Part shown: piece after piece, positions 38,193 to 47,088 of the stretch
How positions within the stretch are numbered: position 1 is the first letter of the stretch
How the letters are laid out: each line of letters begins with the position of its first letter
Assembly: GCA_027485695.1 (NCBI GenBank)
Contig: JAIXQO010000002.1
Location: 248,001-312,000 of the forward strand
Source: Pseudomonadota bacterium
GTDB lineage: Bacteria > Bdellovibrionota > UBA1018
Length of the DNA: 64,000 bases
Direction of reading: 5' to 3'
Notes under the pieces: model-generated
Database searches by the model: none
Told to the model about the DNA's origin: nothing
What the model saw: the letters and a program-made list of their open reading frames with translations, nothing else
Program-made: the position numbers and the translations under genes

Positions 38193-40454
38193 ATGAAGGC
38201 ATTTCTCGTCCCTTTCGTCATCCTGAGTTTTTCAAGCGGAGCCTCCGCCAAACCTGCTTTCGGACCACGACAGGAACATGCTCCGCTGACGGTCATGCAG
38301 CCGCCTTCGAACCCAGCCGCCTCAGTCATCACGACCTCCTCGGAATTCTTGAGTCTCCCCAAGGACGCCATCAAATGCCGTGAGATTGCACGTTACGGAA
38401 AAAACGTTCGCGAAGACTGCACGTACCAAACCGCACGCGGCGCTCGTACGATCCACAAGCTGACTCTGACGGGTACGTTCGCCGAGAACGCATACGCGCA
38501 TGGCAGACTCCTCTCTCTCGAGATTGAACAAGGCTCATTGAACGAAGCGCTCCACAACATCGAAGCTTTCGAAAAAACGCTGAAACCGCTCCCACTTCGC
38601 GCGGTCACCGGTCTCTACCAATGTTACGAGAGTCGAATGATTCGTGCCGCCTCGGACGAATTCAACGAGGGCGTTCGCCAACTCCACGCGGGCTATATCG
38701 CCGGAGTCCAAGCGGTCGGTCGTTCGCCTAAATTTCCAGAGGCGTCCTCCCTCGTTCGCGCCACCTACTCGATCGAAATGGGGAACTTGCTCGGAGGGAT
38801 CATCCATCGATTCTCCGGAAATTTCGGCAGCAAAACGGGCGCGTTCCTAAACCTCGCTCATGAATGCGGCCTCAAGGTCGCAAGCCAGGTCATGACTCAA
38901 CTCGACGAGATCATGATCGAAAAAGGACTGATCAAGGATAAATTCGCCTGCACTGGAGTCGTGGGCACACCGAGCTGGACCAAAGACGGACGACTCGTGC
39001 ACGGTCGTAACCTCGAGCAAACAGCGATGATTAACACCTGGAACAACCACCCGGTTGTTTTTCTCGTCGATGAGAAAAAAGATCCCACCGACAAAACTGC
39101 CGCTACTCGCGCTTACCACCGTTACGTCGCGTTCGGGACTGCCGGTCTGATTTTTCCTGGCGGAATCAGCGGGATGAACGATCAAGGCATTACGGTTTCG
39201 CTGCATCAGTTCAGCACCACCGCCGTTGACGGCAGTCAGCCGAAAAAATCGGCCGCGATGATGCCGTTCCTCGAACAGCGTATCCTTCGCGAGGCTTCTT
39301 CGATCGAAGAAGCTCAGAAAATCATCGAATCAAGCCGCGTATTCTCCGGTTGGACGATTTTCGTCGGCGACGCTCGCAACAATCAAGTCGCTTCGTTTGA
39401 GATCACGCCAAAACGAATCACTCGCACGGACCAAAACGGCGCGGTTCGCGCACGCTGGAACACGGGCTATATGGCGCAAGTGAACATGTACCTGAACCCG
39501 CGCAAGCAGAGCGAACATTTCCATGGTCGCTACAACAACTTACTTGAGAACACGTCGCGATTCACGATCGCAACTCGCAAGCTCCGTGAACTCTACGGCA
39601 AACTCGATCTCGCCTACACCATGAACATCTTGGCCGATCACGAGGACCTCTACGAAAAAGGCGAACGTACGTTCGGCCGTTCTGTCGCTCGCGTATCGAA
39701 CATCATGTCGTCGATCGTGATTGCGGATCCGAAAAGCGGCAAGAACGAAGCCTACATGACGATCGCCGACTCTTATCCGGCCGTTCAAGGCTTTTACGCC
39801 GGGTTCGATGTGGACTTTTCGAACATGAAACTCACCTCAAAAGGAGCTTTCAAGAACGGAAACTACATTGGACGCGAAGACCGAGAGAACGCGTTCCACG
39901 AATATCACTTAGCGTACAAGGCCTATTCCTCACACACTGAAGAAGGGTTACAAAAGGCACTCGTACGCCTGGATGCATTCGAAGCCAGCAACCACGCGGC
40001 ACGTGTGACGGACGATCCGGTTTTCGACTACATCAAAGGTCGATTCGCGTTGAATATCGCAGAAACGAACACGACCAATCGATTAGAATACGCATCCATC
40101 GCCGCCCTTCATTTCAAGGTACTCGAGTCCATGTCGAACTATCTGCACCCTCTGCGCAAAGCAAACGTCATCATGCTCGGTATGCGTGCACGAGAGTTAT
40201 CCGGCGATTTCAGCCTCAGCAGTCAGGAACGAAAATTTCGATTTGATTTCGCGAAAAGCGTCGTCCAAGCGATCCTGAAAAATGAGAAACGTTCCTGGAT
40301 CCCGCAGATGTCGGGATACGTGCACGCTCGCGACGATCTCGAAAAGAAAATGGCCATCTGGCAAGCGATTTACGATCGTAAGACCGAAAAGAATCACCCA
40401 AGCGTCCTGAAAACTATCGCGATTCAAGACGTGGATATGGGTACAGTCGACTAG
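38193..40454 (+). CDS. Exported C45-type Ntn-hydrolase (acyltransferase/amidase)
   Basis: 753 residues from ATG 38193, with GGAG six bases upstream and a signal peptide KAFLVPFVILSFSSGASA. Mid-protein FACTGVVGTPSWTKDGRLVHGRNLE contains Cys253 as likely autoprocessed nucleophile, followed by the family pattern DG-x-GRN; SLHQFSTTAVDGSQ and GWTIFVGDARNNQVASFEIT are other C45/phospholipase B-like blocks. C45 enzymes (acyl-CoA:6-APA acyltransferase, N-acylethanolamine hydrolases) cleave amides via an N-terminal Cys after self-cleavage. The C-terminal third is a helical repeat region with no close match that I know. The substrate is unknown; periplasmic or exported. Confidence 0.85.
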   Translation: MKAFLVPFVILSFSSGASAKPAFGPRQEHAPLTVMQPPSNPAASVITTSSEFLSLPKDAIKCREIARYGKNVREDCTYQTARGARTIHKLTLTGTFAENAYAHGRLLSLEIEQGSLNEALHNIEAFEKTLKPLPLRAVTGLYQCYESRMIRAASDEFNEGVRQLHAGYIAGVQAVGRSPKFPEASSLVRATYSIEMGNLLGGIIHRFSGNFGSKTGAFLNLAHECGLKVASQVMTQLDEIMIEKGLIKDKFACTGVVGTPSWTKDGRLVHGRNLEQTAMINTWNNHPVVFLVDEKKDPTDKTAATRAYHRYVAFGTAGLIFPGGISGMNDQGITVSLHQFSTTAVDGSQPKKSAAMMPFLEQRILREASSIEEAQKIIESSRVFSGWTIFVGDARNNQVASFEITPKRITRTDQNGAVRARWNTGYMAQVNMYLNPRKQSEHFHGRYNNLLENTSRFTIATRKLRELYGKLDLAYTMNILADHEDLYEKGERTFGRSVARVSNIMSSIVIADPKSGKNEAYMTIADSYPAVQGFYAGFDVDFSNMKLTSKGAFKNGNYIGREDRENAFHEYHLAYKAYSSHTEEGLQKALVRLDAFEASNHAARVTDDPVFDYIKGRFALNIAETNTTNRLEYASIAALHFKVLESMSNYLHPLRKANVIMLGMRARELSGDFSLSSQERKFRFDFAKSVVQAILKNEKRSWIPQMSGYVHARDDLEKKMAIWQAIYDRKTEKNHPSVLKTIAIQDVDMGTVD

Positions 40455-40474
40455 TCTTAATAGCACGTGCTCCT

Positions 40475-40518
40475 TGTGGACAAAACGTCCACACAATCTA
40501 TCGAAATGTTTGATAGAT
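40475..40518 (+). terminator. Tandem hairpins after the C45 hydrolase gene
   Basis: TGTGGAC/GTCCACA (7 bp stem, loop AAAAC) and ATCTATC/GATAGAT (7 bp, 9 nt loop) lie back to back. Only short T-runs follow, so termination or RNA stability are both possible. Confidence 0.45.
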
Positions 40519-40608
40519 GATCATTTTGGCTCCGTATTCACATAGATCCATGCAGAGAGCGTACTGATCGGTACCCTCCCGCATTGAAACCCTATTGTGA
40601 GTCGAACC

Positions 40609-42039
40609 ATGAACATCTTAAAATCACTCGATGATCGATTCCTCAAGTGGAACCTACTACTGCTTGGAATCGCTTGTCCTGCCACTGTCTACGCTTCAGA
40701 TCTCCCTTCGTGGATTCGCCAATCCGCTCCAGGCGTAAACACCGATGCCGTCTTAGTCTATCGCGACCAAAAACTCTTATTTGAATACTACGGCAACGAC
40801 TATACCGCAGATAGAAAACACCTCTCCTGGTCGATGGCAAAAACGGTGGCGGGCGTTCTCATCGCGCAGGAAATCGACCACGGCAAGCTACGCCTCGATA
40901 CGCCGATTAAGAATTTTTTTCCGTCTATCAGCGGCTCCGCAACCGTTCAAGATCTCCTGCAGATGTCCTCCGGCATCCGGTTCAAAGAAGAGTATTTCGG
41001 AATCCCCGTCGATGCGGATGTCACGCGAATGCTCTATATGGATGGAGTCGTCGAAGGGATGGAACCTTATCTGACCCATCTTGGCCGCAGAAGGCAGAGC
41101 CCGGGCCACCATTTCTATTATTCGAGTGGTGATGCGAATCTCTTGATGGCGATCTTGAGGAAAACTTCGGGCACGCAAGAACGATACGATCAAGTTCCAT
41201 TCGAGAGATTTTTTGAACCGCTGGGTATCTCTGATGCGACCTTTGAACAAAGCAGTGACGGCATCTATGTAGGTTCCTCCTACATCTACCTGAAACCCAC
41301 CGACTATGCACGAATCGGTCACTTGCTCATGAATCGGGGGCGTGACCAAGGTCGGTCCACTATTCCGGAGTGGTATTTTGAACTGATGACTCAAGTCGCT
41401 CCCGGTGTTTCCGAGAAACCCCTTCGAGGCACGTCATTTACACGCGCATACTCGAGCCAAATCACCACCAATCTACCGATCCCGGGACGAGGCGAACGGT
41501 CCGAATATCCCGCTCTCCCAAGCGACGCGCTCATCATGATCGGCCACCAAGGGCAGCTCGTGATCGCGAGCCCGAGGGAGAAAGTCGTGATCATCCGCTT
41601 GGCTCATGATGGAGGCTCAAAATTCAGTCGCCAGCAATTTCTGGAGAAAACTGCGGAATGGATCAAGAAATCAAGCGAGCGCCCTTACCTCGTGGCATCT
41701 GAGGAACAGAAGGACATCGATCCAAACTCAACTCCCCAGAAAAAAATCTCCATCCCGCTGTCATTTCAAACCATTAAAAACATCGGCAAAGTACCCCAGC
41801 TCATTCGAGCGCTCGGAGCCAAGGAATACTGCTCCTGCATTTTTGTTTTGGAACGATCAGAAGAGCAATGCCGCGAGGACCTGAAAGCGTCTCTCCCCGT
41901 CTTACCGACATTTGAAATCGATCGAGTGACGGAACAACCTCAAGTGCGTGCTTACCTGGGAACTCGAATACTCAATCGACATTCTATTGCAGAATACCGA
42001 GGGTCCAAGCTGGGATGCCGGCTCAAGACCAGCGAATGA
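40609..42039 (+). CDS. Exported serine hydrolase, class C beta-lactamase-like family
   Basis: 476 residues from ATG 40609; a GTG 12 bases upstream is in frame. The signal peptide is LKWNLLLLGIACPATVYAS. The serine beta-lactamase/esterase fold is shown by SMAK (Ser75-x-x-Lys78) in HLSWSMAKTVAGVL, the second motif Y-S-S-G-D in FYYSSGDANLLMAIL and a GHQGQ third motif. Related enzymes are 6-aminohexanoate-dimer hydrolases and esterases. The extra C-terminal region of about 110 residues with several cysteines (EYCSCIFVLERSEEQC, LGCRLK) is unusual. Predicted periplasmic; substrate unknown. Confidence 0.87.
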   Translation: MNILKSLDDRFLKWNLLLLGIACPATVYASDLPSWIRQSAPGVNTDAVLVYRDQKLLFEYYGNDYTADRKHLSWSMAKTVAGVLIAQEIDHGKLRLDTPIKNFFPSISGSATVQDLLQMSSGIRFKEEYFGIPVDADVTRMLYMDGVVEGMEPYLTHLGRRRQSPGHHFYYSSGDANLLMAILRKTSGTQERYDQVPFERFFEPLGISDATFEQSSDGIYVGSSYIYLKPTDYARIGHLLMNRGRDQGRSTIPEWYFELMTQVAPGVSEKPLRGTSFTRAYSSQITTNLPIPGRGERSEYPALPSDALIMIGHQGQLVIASPREKVVIIRLAHDGGSKFSRQQFLEKTAEWIKKSSERPYLVASEEQKDIDPNSTPQKKISIPLSFQTIKNIGKVPQLIRALGAKEYCSCIFVLERSEEQCREDLKASLPVLPTFEIDRVTEQPQVRAYLGTRILNRHSIAEYRGSKLGCRLKTSE

Positions 42040-42211
42040 AATTCTGGGGACGAATCACGAACGATCAGTGAATATTGCTGGAAGCTGAAGCATCCCTACG
42101 AGATCAAAGGTACTATCTAGTAGCCATTTAAAAAATCGGAGACCATTTGAAGTCGGTCCACCCCATGGACTTGCATTCTCTATTTACACGCAGAATTCCA
42201 AACGGTAGTTA

Positions 42212-42230
42212 CCACTGAACTAAGCAGTGG
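42212..42230 (+). promoter_or_regulatory. Hairpin overlapping the ribosome binding site of the next gene
   Basis: CCACTG (42212-42217) and CAGTGG (42225-42230) form a 6 bp stem whose 3' arm covers the first two bases of the GGAG site six bases before the ATG at 42239. It could modulate translation. Confidence 0.4.
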
Positions 42231-42238
42231 AGTTACGC

Positions 42239-42868
42239 ATGAGAAACATTTGGTTACTGGGTTTGTTGTGGAGCGTTTCAACGTTTGCAAATTCTTTCCC
42301 GGCCCAAATTGAGGTTTCGAACCTGAATGCTTTTGTTCAGGAATGCAAATCGGGTCTGCAAATTTCGACTCTGAAAAAGATCGTTTTCGAAAAACACCTT
42401 GCCGAGGTTGCACCGACGGGTGACGGACGGGGCGAATCCAAATCTGCCAAAGGCTGGAGTATCTCTGCTCTCCCCGGATTTTCTGGACTCAGCTATTTTA
42501 TGAACGTCGGTGAGGAAGAAGGCTCGATCGTTGAAATGTCCGGACTACCCGAGCTCCTGAACGCTGAACTCGGGACTGCTGGCGCCTGGACAGAGAACGA
42601 TCCGCTTCGCGATTCGACGGTTACGATCGGCCCCCGTACTCGCGTGTTTTGCTCCGCATCCTCGCTTTCGCATCCCGATCGAACGAATCGTTTGGTTCGT
42701 ACGATTGATCGCGTCTACCTCACCTCGGGAAATGGACCAACCTCACTTTTGGTTGTTCGTTTGAGGCAGAGGCTCGAGAATCCGAATCAATTCGACTTGG
42801 TAAATATCTGGACTGTTCAGGACGGATCCAGCCGCCAGATTTTACGCGGTCAGGCTCGATTGCTCTAA
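42239..42868 (+). CDS. Small exported protein
   Basis: 209 residues from ATG 42239, with GGAG six bases before it. The signal peptide is NIWLLGLLWSVSTFANS. The rest has beta-rich segments (GWSISALPGFSGLSYFM, RTIDRVYLTSGNGPTSLLVV) and two cysteines (VQECKSG, VFCSAS). Convergent with hflX, 6 bp apart. No family is recognised. Confidence 0.7.
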   Translation: MRNIWLLGLLWSVSTFANSFPAQIEVSNLNAFVQECKSGLQISTLKKIVFEKHLAEVAPTGDGRGESKSAKGWSISALPGFSGLSYFMNVGEEEGSIVEMSGLPELLNAELGTAGAWTENDPLRDSTVTIGPRTRVFCSASSLSHPDRTNRLVRTIDRVYLTSGNGPTSLLVVRLRQRLENPNQFDLVNIWTVQDGSSRQILRGQARLL

Positions 42869-42874
42869 TCGACT

Positions 42875-44161
42875 TTAGGTCGAATACTTCAGAATGCCGA
42901 GCTTCTTGGCCCAGGCCTCTTCCATGCGAACCTTAAGGAAGGTGCCTTTTTCCATGTGGCGCTTGATCTCGACCGAACCGTGCTCGTGAATGAGTGCTTC
43001 CATTCGGCTGTCGGCATACGGGATCAGGAGTTCAAACGTCGCTAGGCGCGCCTTGAAATGATCGAGGATACGCGTACGGAGTTTTTTGACTTCTTCTAGA
43101 TCCAGCGCCGAAACCAGGAGAGCTCCAGGCGCGATCACGCGGAGTTGATTTTTCTTCAGCAAGCCGTCCGGGCCTTTTTCGATCAGATCGATCTTGTTGA
43201 CGATCACCATTTTCGGTCGATCCTCAACACCGATCTCTTGAAGCACCTCTTCGGTGACTTTCAGCTCCTCGTACGCCGTCGGACTCGAGCCGTCGACCAC
43301 ATGAACCAGTAGATCCGCTTCGAGCACTTCTTCTAACGTCGAGCGGAACGAGGCGACGAGTCCGTGAGGGAGACGCGAAACGAAACCCACCGTATCGACT
43401 GCAACGACCGGAGGATGGGAATCCGGCGAGAGCATTCGAACCGAAGGATCGAGCGTCGCAAAAAGTTTGTCCTCGGCGAGTACCTTGGAATCGGTCAGCG
43501 CGTTGAGTAACGTCGATTTACCCGCGTTCGTGTAACCCACGAGCGCGACCTTCAGCACGGCCTTGCGTCCTGCGCGCTGGGTGATCCGTTCGGCCTCGAC
43601 TTCTTTGAGGCGTTTCTCGAGCATCTGCATCCGTCGCTTGACGAGACGGCGGTCGACTTCGATTTGTTTTTCGCCCATGCCGCGGTTTCCGGCCCCCCCG
43701 CCTTGCTGACGCTCAAAATGGGTCCACAAATGCGCGAGCCGAGGCATGACGTATTGGAGCTTGGCGAGCTCGACTTGGGTTTTCGATTCTTTGGAGCGCG
43801 CGTGCTGCGAGAAAATTTCTAAAATCACCCCAGGACGATCGAGGGTCGGAAATCCGATGAATTCTTCGATATTCCGAAGCTGGTTCGGCGAGAGTTCCAG
43901 ATCCACGATGATCGCGTCGGCACCTTTGTGCTGAGCAAGGACCTTGGCGGCTTCGAGCTTGCCTTGCGGAAGGTAGGTCGCCGGATTGATCTTGCGGATT
44001 TGCGCCGATAGCTCGCCCACGACCACGACTCCCAAGGTATCCAGTAACCGTTTCAACTCATCCAGCGGATAAGCATCACTACCCAAACAAACGACTTTGA
44101 GTTTTTGGTCAGGCTCGCCGGATTTTGGCTTAGGGAGTAACGATTCAGTGGATTCTAGCAT
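42875..44161 (-). CDS. hflX: GTPase HflX
   Basis: 428 residues. The N-domain (VVGELSAQIRKINPATYLPQG, then the long coiled helix with GGGAGNRGMGEKQIEVDRRLVKRR) binds ribosomes. The GTPase has G1 LVGYTNAGKSTLLNAL, switch I KLFATLDPSVRML, G3 DTVGFVSRLPHGL, and the NKID G4 and SALD G5 motifs. HflX is a ribosome-splitting factor under heat and translational stress. It is divergent from the aminotransferase gene with only 28 bp between the start codons, so promoters must lie inside the neighbour's coding region or be very compact. Confidence 0.97.
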   Translation of the reverse strand: MLESTESLLPKPKSGEPDQKLKVVCLGSDAYPLDELKRLLDTLGVVVVGELSAQIRKINPATYLPQGKLEAAKVLAQHKGADAIIVDLELSPNQLRNIEEFIGFPTLDRPGVILEIFSQHARSKESKTQVELAKLQYVMPRLAHLWTHFERQQGGGAGNRGMGEKQIEVDRRLVKRRMQMLEKRLKEVEAERITQRAGRKAVLKVALVGYTNAGKSTLLNALTDSKVLAEDKLFATLDPSVRMLSPDSHPPVVAVDTVGFVSRLPHGLVASFRSTLEEVLEADLLVHVVDGSSPTAYEELKVTEEVLQEIGVEDRPKMVIVNKIDLIEKGPDGLLKKNQLRVIAPGALLVSALDLEEVKKLRTRILDHFKARLATFELLIPYADSRMEALIHEHGSVEIKRHMEKGTFLKVRMEEAWAKKLGILKYST

Positions 44162-44189
44162 TTGAAACGCCTACTCTAGAGATAACCCT

Positions 44190-45122
44190 ATGGAAAACGC
44201 AATCGTGAACGTGAACGGGGCGTTTCTTTCGTCGCCCTCCGCCCCCGCAGTCCCGGTTTTTGACCGCAGCTACCTGTACGGAGACAGTCTCTATGAGGTT
44301 GCCCGAACGTACCAGGGCAAGCTCTACGCTTTGAATGACCATTTGGTGCGTCTGGCGCAGTCCGCCGAACTCTGCCACTTAAAATTGGATCGCCCCCTCA
44401 GTCATTACCGCGACGAGTGCGAAAAATCGGTCCGAGAATTCTATTCCCGGCCCGCCAATCGCAAAAAAGAGGCCTATTGCCGCATCGTCATCAGCCGCGG
44501 AGTGGGCGCCATTGGATTCGCTCGCACTCAGGTGAAAACCGGAACGACCTACGCCATCATCGTGCAACCTTTGAACCCACCTGACGAGAACAAGTGGAAA
44601 ACAGGCTATCATTTTAAAATTGTCGAGCGCGAACGTAACCACCCTCACGCGCTTGATCCAGCGATGAAAAGCGGCAACTACCTGAACTCGTTGCTCGCAT
44701 TCCTCGAGGCGACGGATGCGGGAGCCGAAGACGCGCTCATGTGCGACCGGGACGGATTCATGACCGAGGGATCTACTTTCAATATTTTCTACGTGAAACG
44801 CAACATCGTGGTCACGCCGCCACTCGGAGTCGGGATCCTCGAAGGTATCACGCGCCGGAAAATCCTGACTCTCGCCCGCAAACTCGGACTCGAGACCCGA
44901 GAAGTGCGGTTTCCGCCCTCACGCCTTTTTGAAGCCGACGAAGTTTTCATGAGTTCGACAATCAAAGAAGCTTTCCCCGTCACGAAACTCAGCCAAGGCT
45001 CCACGACCCACAAGATCGGAAACGGCAAGCCGGGTCCGATCACTCGCCAACTGAAAGACGCATTCCTTCAATCATTGCCCGCAGAACTCTCCATCCAAAA
45101 CTGGGATGAATCCTACCGATGA
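44190..45122 (+). CDS. Class IV PLP aminotransferase (branched-chain type)
   Basis: 310 residues. FDRSYLYGDSLYEVARTYQGKLYAL and HLVRL are the IlvE/D-amino acid aminotransferase entry. The PLP lysine is probably in LDPAMKSGNYLNSLLAFLEA, as the NYLNSLL pattern of IlvE, and MTEGSTFNIFYV with GILEGITRRKIL completes the fold. It may be a branched-chain aminotransferase, D-amino-acid transaminase or aminodeoxychorismate lyase; the NYL-SLL match favours IlvE, but it is not decisive. It overlaps the next start as ATGA, so coupled. Confidence 0.88.
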   Translation: MENAIVNVNGAFLSSPSAPAVPVFDRSYLYGDSLYEVARTYQGKLYALNDHLVRLAQSAELCHLKLDRPLSHYRDECEKSVREFYSRPANRKKEAYCRIVISRGVGAIGFARTQVKTGTTYAIIVQPLNPPDENKWKTGYHFKIVERERNHPHALDPAMKSGNYLNSLLAFLEATDAGAEDALMCDRDGFMTEGSTFNIFYVKRNIVVTPPLGVGILEGITRRKILTLARKLGLETREVRFPPSRLFEADEVFMSSTIKEAFPVTKLSQGSTTHKIGNGKPGPITRQLKDAFLQSLPAELSIQNWDESYR

Positions 45123-45943
45123 AAACGAAAAAATCCGCCTCCTTGAAGCCCAAAGAACTCGATCTCCTCTCCAAGGCCTCCATCAAAGCCGCCAAAGCGA
45201 GCGGCAAGGTCTTGAAACATTACTACGAGCGTTTCGCCAAGAACCCACTCAATGTCCGCGAAAAAATCGGCGCGGGCTTGGTAACGAATGCGGACCTTGA
45301 GGCGGAGCACGCAGCCGTTAAAGTCCTGCAAGCGGCGACGCCGACTTTCGGCTACTTGACCGAAGAAGGCACCGTAGATCCAGGCGATAAATCGGCGCGT
45401 TGGATTTTAGACCCGCTCGATGGCACGACGAACTTCGTGCATAACTTCCCGATGTTCTGCGTTTCTCTCGCACTCGAGATCCAAGGACGCATCGAGATCG
45501 GCGTGATTTATCACCCGATCTTGGACGAGCTCTATTTCGCGACCCGTGGCAAAGGCGCCTTCATCAACGGCGAACGCATGAACGTCTCCAAAACCACACG
45601 TCCCGAGGACGCCCTTCTGAGCACGGGATTCACCTACGCGGGACGCAAGAACAACGTCATCTCCGAAGAGATGCACGCGTTCGAAGAACTCACGCGCGTC
45701 GCCCGCGCCATTCGTCGTCCGGGGAGCGCGGCCCTGGACCTCGCCTACACGGCGCGCGGAGTTTTTGACGGATTTTGGGAACGCGGGCTCTCCCCCTGGG
45801 ACGTCGCCGCAGGGTCGCTCATCGTCACTGAAGCTGGCGGGCGCGTAACGGATTTCCTCGGGAAACCGTATCGCTTGGATGCGCCGGGAATTCTTGCCAC
45901 CAATGGCAAGCTCCACCGCGAAATTCTCGGCTGCCTGAAATAG
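45119..45943 (+). CDS. suhB: Inositol monophosphatase family protein (SuhB-like)
   Basis: 274 residues. The Mg-binding motifs are present: motif A WILDPLDGTTNFVHNFPMF and motif B SPWDVAAGSLIVTEAGGRVTDF, with EEGTVD as the first ligand. The N-terminus is Lys-rich. Family members dephosphorylate inositol-1-phosphate or related sugars, and SuhB also acts in rRNA antitermination with NusA in enterobacteria. ATG overlaps the upstream stop in ATGA. Which substrate applies is uncertain; the symbol reflects family resemblance only. Confidence 0.9.
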   Translation: MKTKKSASLKPKELDLLSKASIKAAKASGKVLKHYYERFAKNPLNVREKIGAGLVTNADLEAEHAAVKVLQAATPTFGYLTEEGTVDPGDKSARWILDPLDGTTNFVHNFPMFCVSLALEIQGRIEIGVIYHPILDELYFATRGKGAFINGERMNVSKTTRPEDALLSTGFTYAGRKNNVISEEMHAFEELTRVARAIRRPGSAALDLAYTARGVFDGFWERGLSPWDVAAGSLIVTEAGGRVTDFLGKPYRLDAPGILATNGKLHREILGCLK

Positions 45944-45983
45944 GCCGCCAGAGAATTGCCGTTTTTTTTGCGCGCAATTTTTA
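45944..45983 (+). terminator. Possible terminator of the aminotransferase-suhB unit
   Basis: The 3' region holds AATTGC and GCAATT arms around an eight-T run followed by TTTT. The arms are short and the T-run is inside the loop, so this is a weak case. Confidence 0.4.
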
Positions 45984-46007
45984 TCGTTCTTCAGTCAAAA
46001 TGAATGC

Positions 46008-46964
46008 ATGGATCTGATTCGCCGTCGCGTTCTCAATCGCTTGATCAAACGCCCGATCGCTCTCGTGGTGGCACTCTTGATCGCGGCTATTCCCATTGCG
46101 GGATGCTCCAAAGCGTCGCCCACTGGTAGACTTGGATCTGCGCTGCCGCCGCTTGCGCTCACGGAAACCGAGTGCGAATCGAATTTTATTCCCGAAGCGC
46201 TCCCACTGGGAAGAGCGACCACTCGCGAAGAAAACAAAGAACTCCTCGCCGCAGCTCTGAATCTCGAGGTCATCGCACAAGGATTTCTCGAGGCTTCGAA
46301 GCCCGGAGAAACCAATCCCCTTCATGTTCCTTCTTACTTGGAAGTGCGCACCTGCGATTTCTCCAATCACCAAGAGAACAGCTCGTTTTTCAACGACTGG
46401 TGGGCGCACGACCTGAATTTTGTATCGACGCCCGATTGTCCAATCACGCTCACACAAACCTCCGCGCCTCCGGTAGCGCCGAGTGCGCTCGATTCGATTC
46501 TCCTGAAGCATGAACTCGGCGGCGTCCTCCATTTCGAGAGCAACAGCGTTTTTTTCCAGAATCTCACCACGATCGAGAGCCTAACCTGGTCGGGTTCCAT
46601 CGAGAAACGCACGCTCGAATCCAATCCCTCGTTTCGCACTCAAGAGACTCGGTCGACCATTGAATTTACCGATGATACCCCGGCGGGTTTTGGCGACATT
46701 CAATACGGACGCGTCGATCAACTCTGTCAAATCAGCGTTCGCCCGTTCCCGGTGGGACGAACCGCCGGCACCTATATGATTCCAGTTTCCGGTGAAGAAC
46801 TCCGGGTCACCGTGGAACGGACATTCACGGGTTACTCCAAGAACGGTATTTCGACTTTTTACATACAAGGTCGAGAACTGCCGCTCGTCGAGCTCCGCTC
46901 CATCATCGAAGAGCTGGTTTCTGAGGGCCGACTCAAATCCGCGTATTCTATCAGCGCTCGTTGA
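46008..46964 (+). CDS. Lipoprotein of unknown function
   Basis: 318 residues. The N-terminus is a positively charged region, hydrophobic LVVALLIAAIPIAGC and then the lipobox IAGC with Cys33, so lipidation and export are predicted. The mature part has strands such as YLEVRTCDFSNHQ and TIEFTDDTPAGFGD and cysteines (RTCDF, PDCPIT, QLCQI) that could pair as disulfides. No family is recognised. Confidence 0.8.
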   Translation: MDLIRRRVLNRLIKRPIALVVALLIAAIPIAGCSKASPTGRLGSALPPLALTETECESNFIPEALPLGRATTREENKELLAAALNLEVIAQGFLEASKPGETNPLHVPSYLEVRTCDFSNHQENSSFFNDWWAHDLNFVSTPDCPITLTQTSAPPVAPSALDSILLKHELGGVLHFESNSVFFQNLTTIESLTWSGSIEKRTLESNPSFRTQETRSTIEFTDDTPAGFGDIQYGRVDQLCQISVRPFPVGRTAGTYMIPVSGEELRVTVERTFTGYSKNGISTFYIQGRELPLVELRSIIEELVSEGRLKSAYSISAR

Positions 46965-47088
46965 CCCGTCTGAATCTCGCATGAGTGTTCCGATAAATTC
47001 AGGTGTGAAATACTTCGGATACACCTTGATCGCGGTGATCATGAATTCTATTTCGTAGAATGAGGCGACCTTGTGTATCGCAGGCGCC

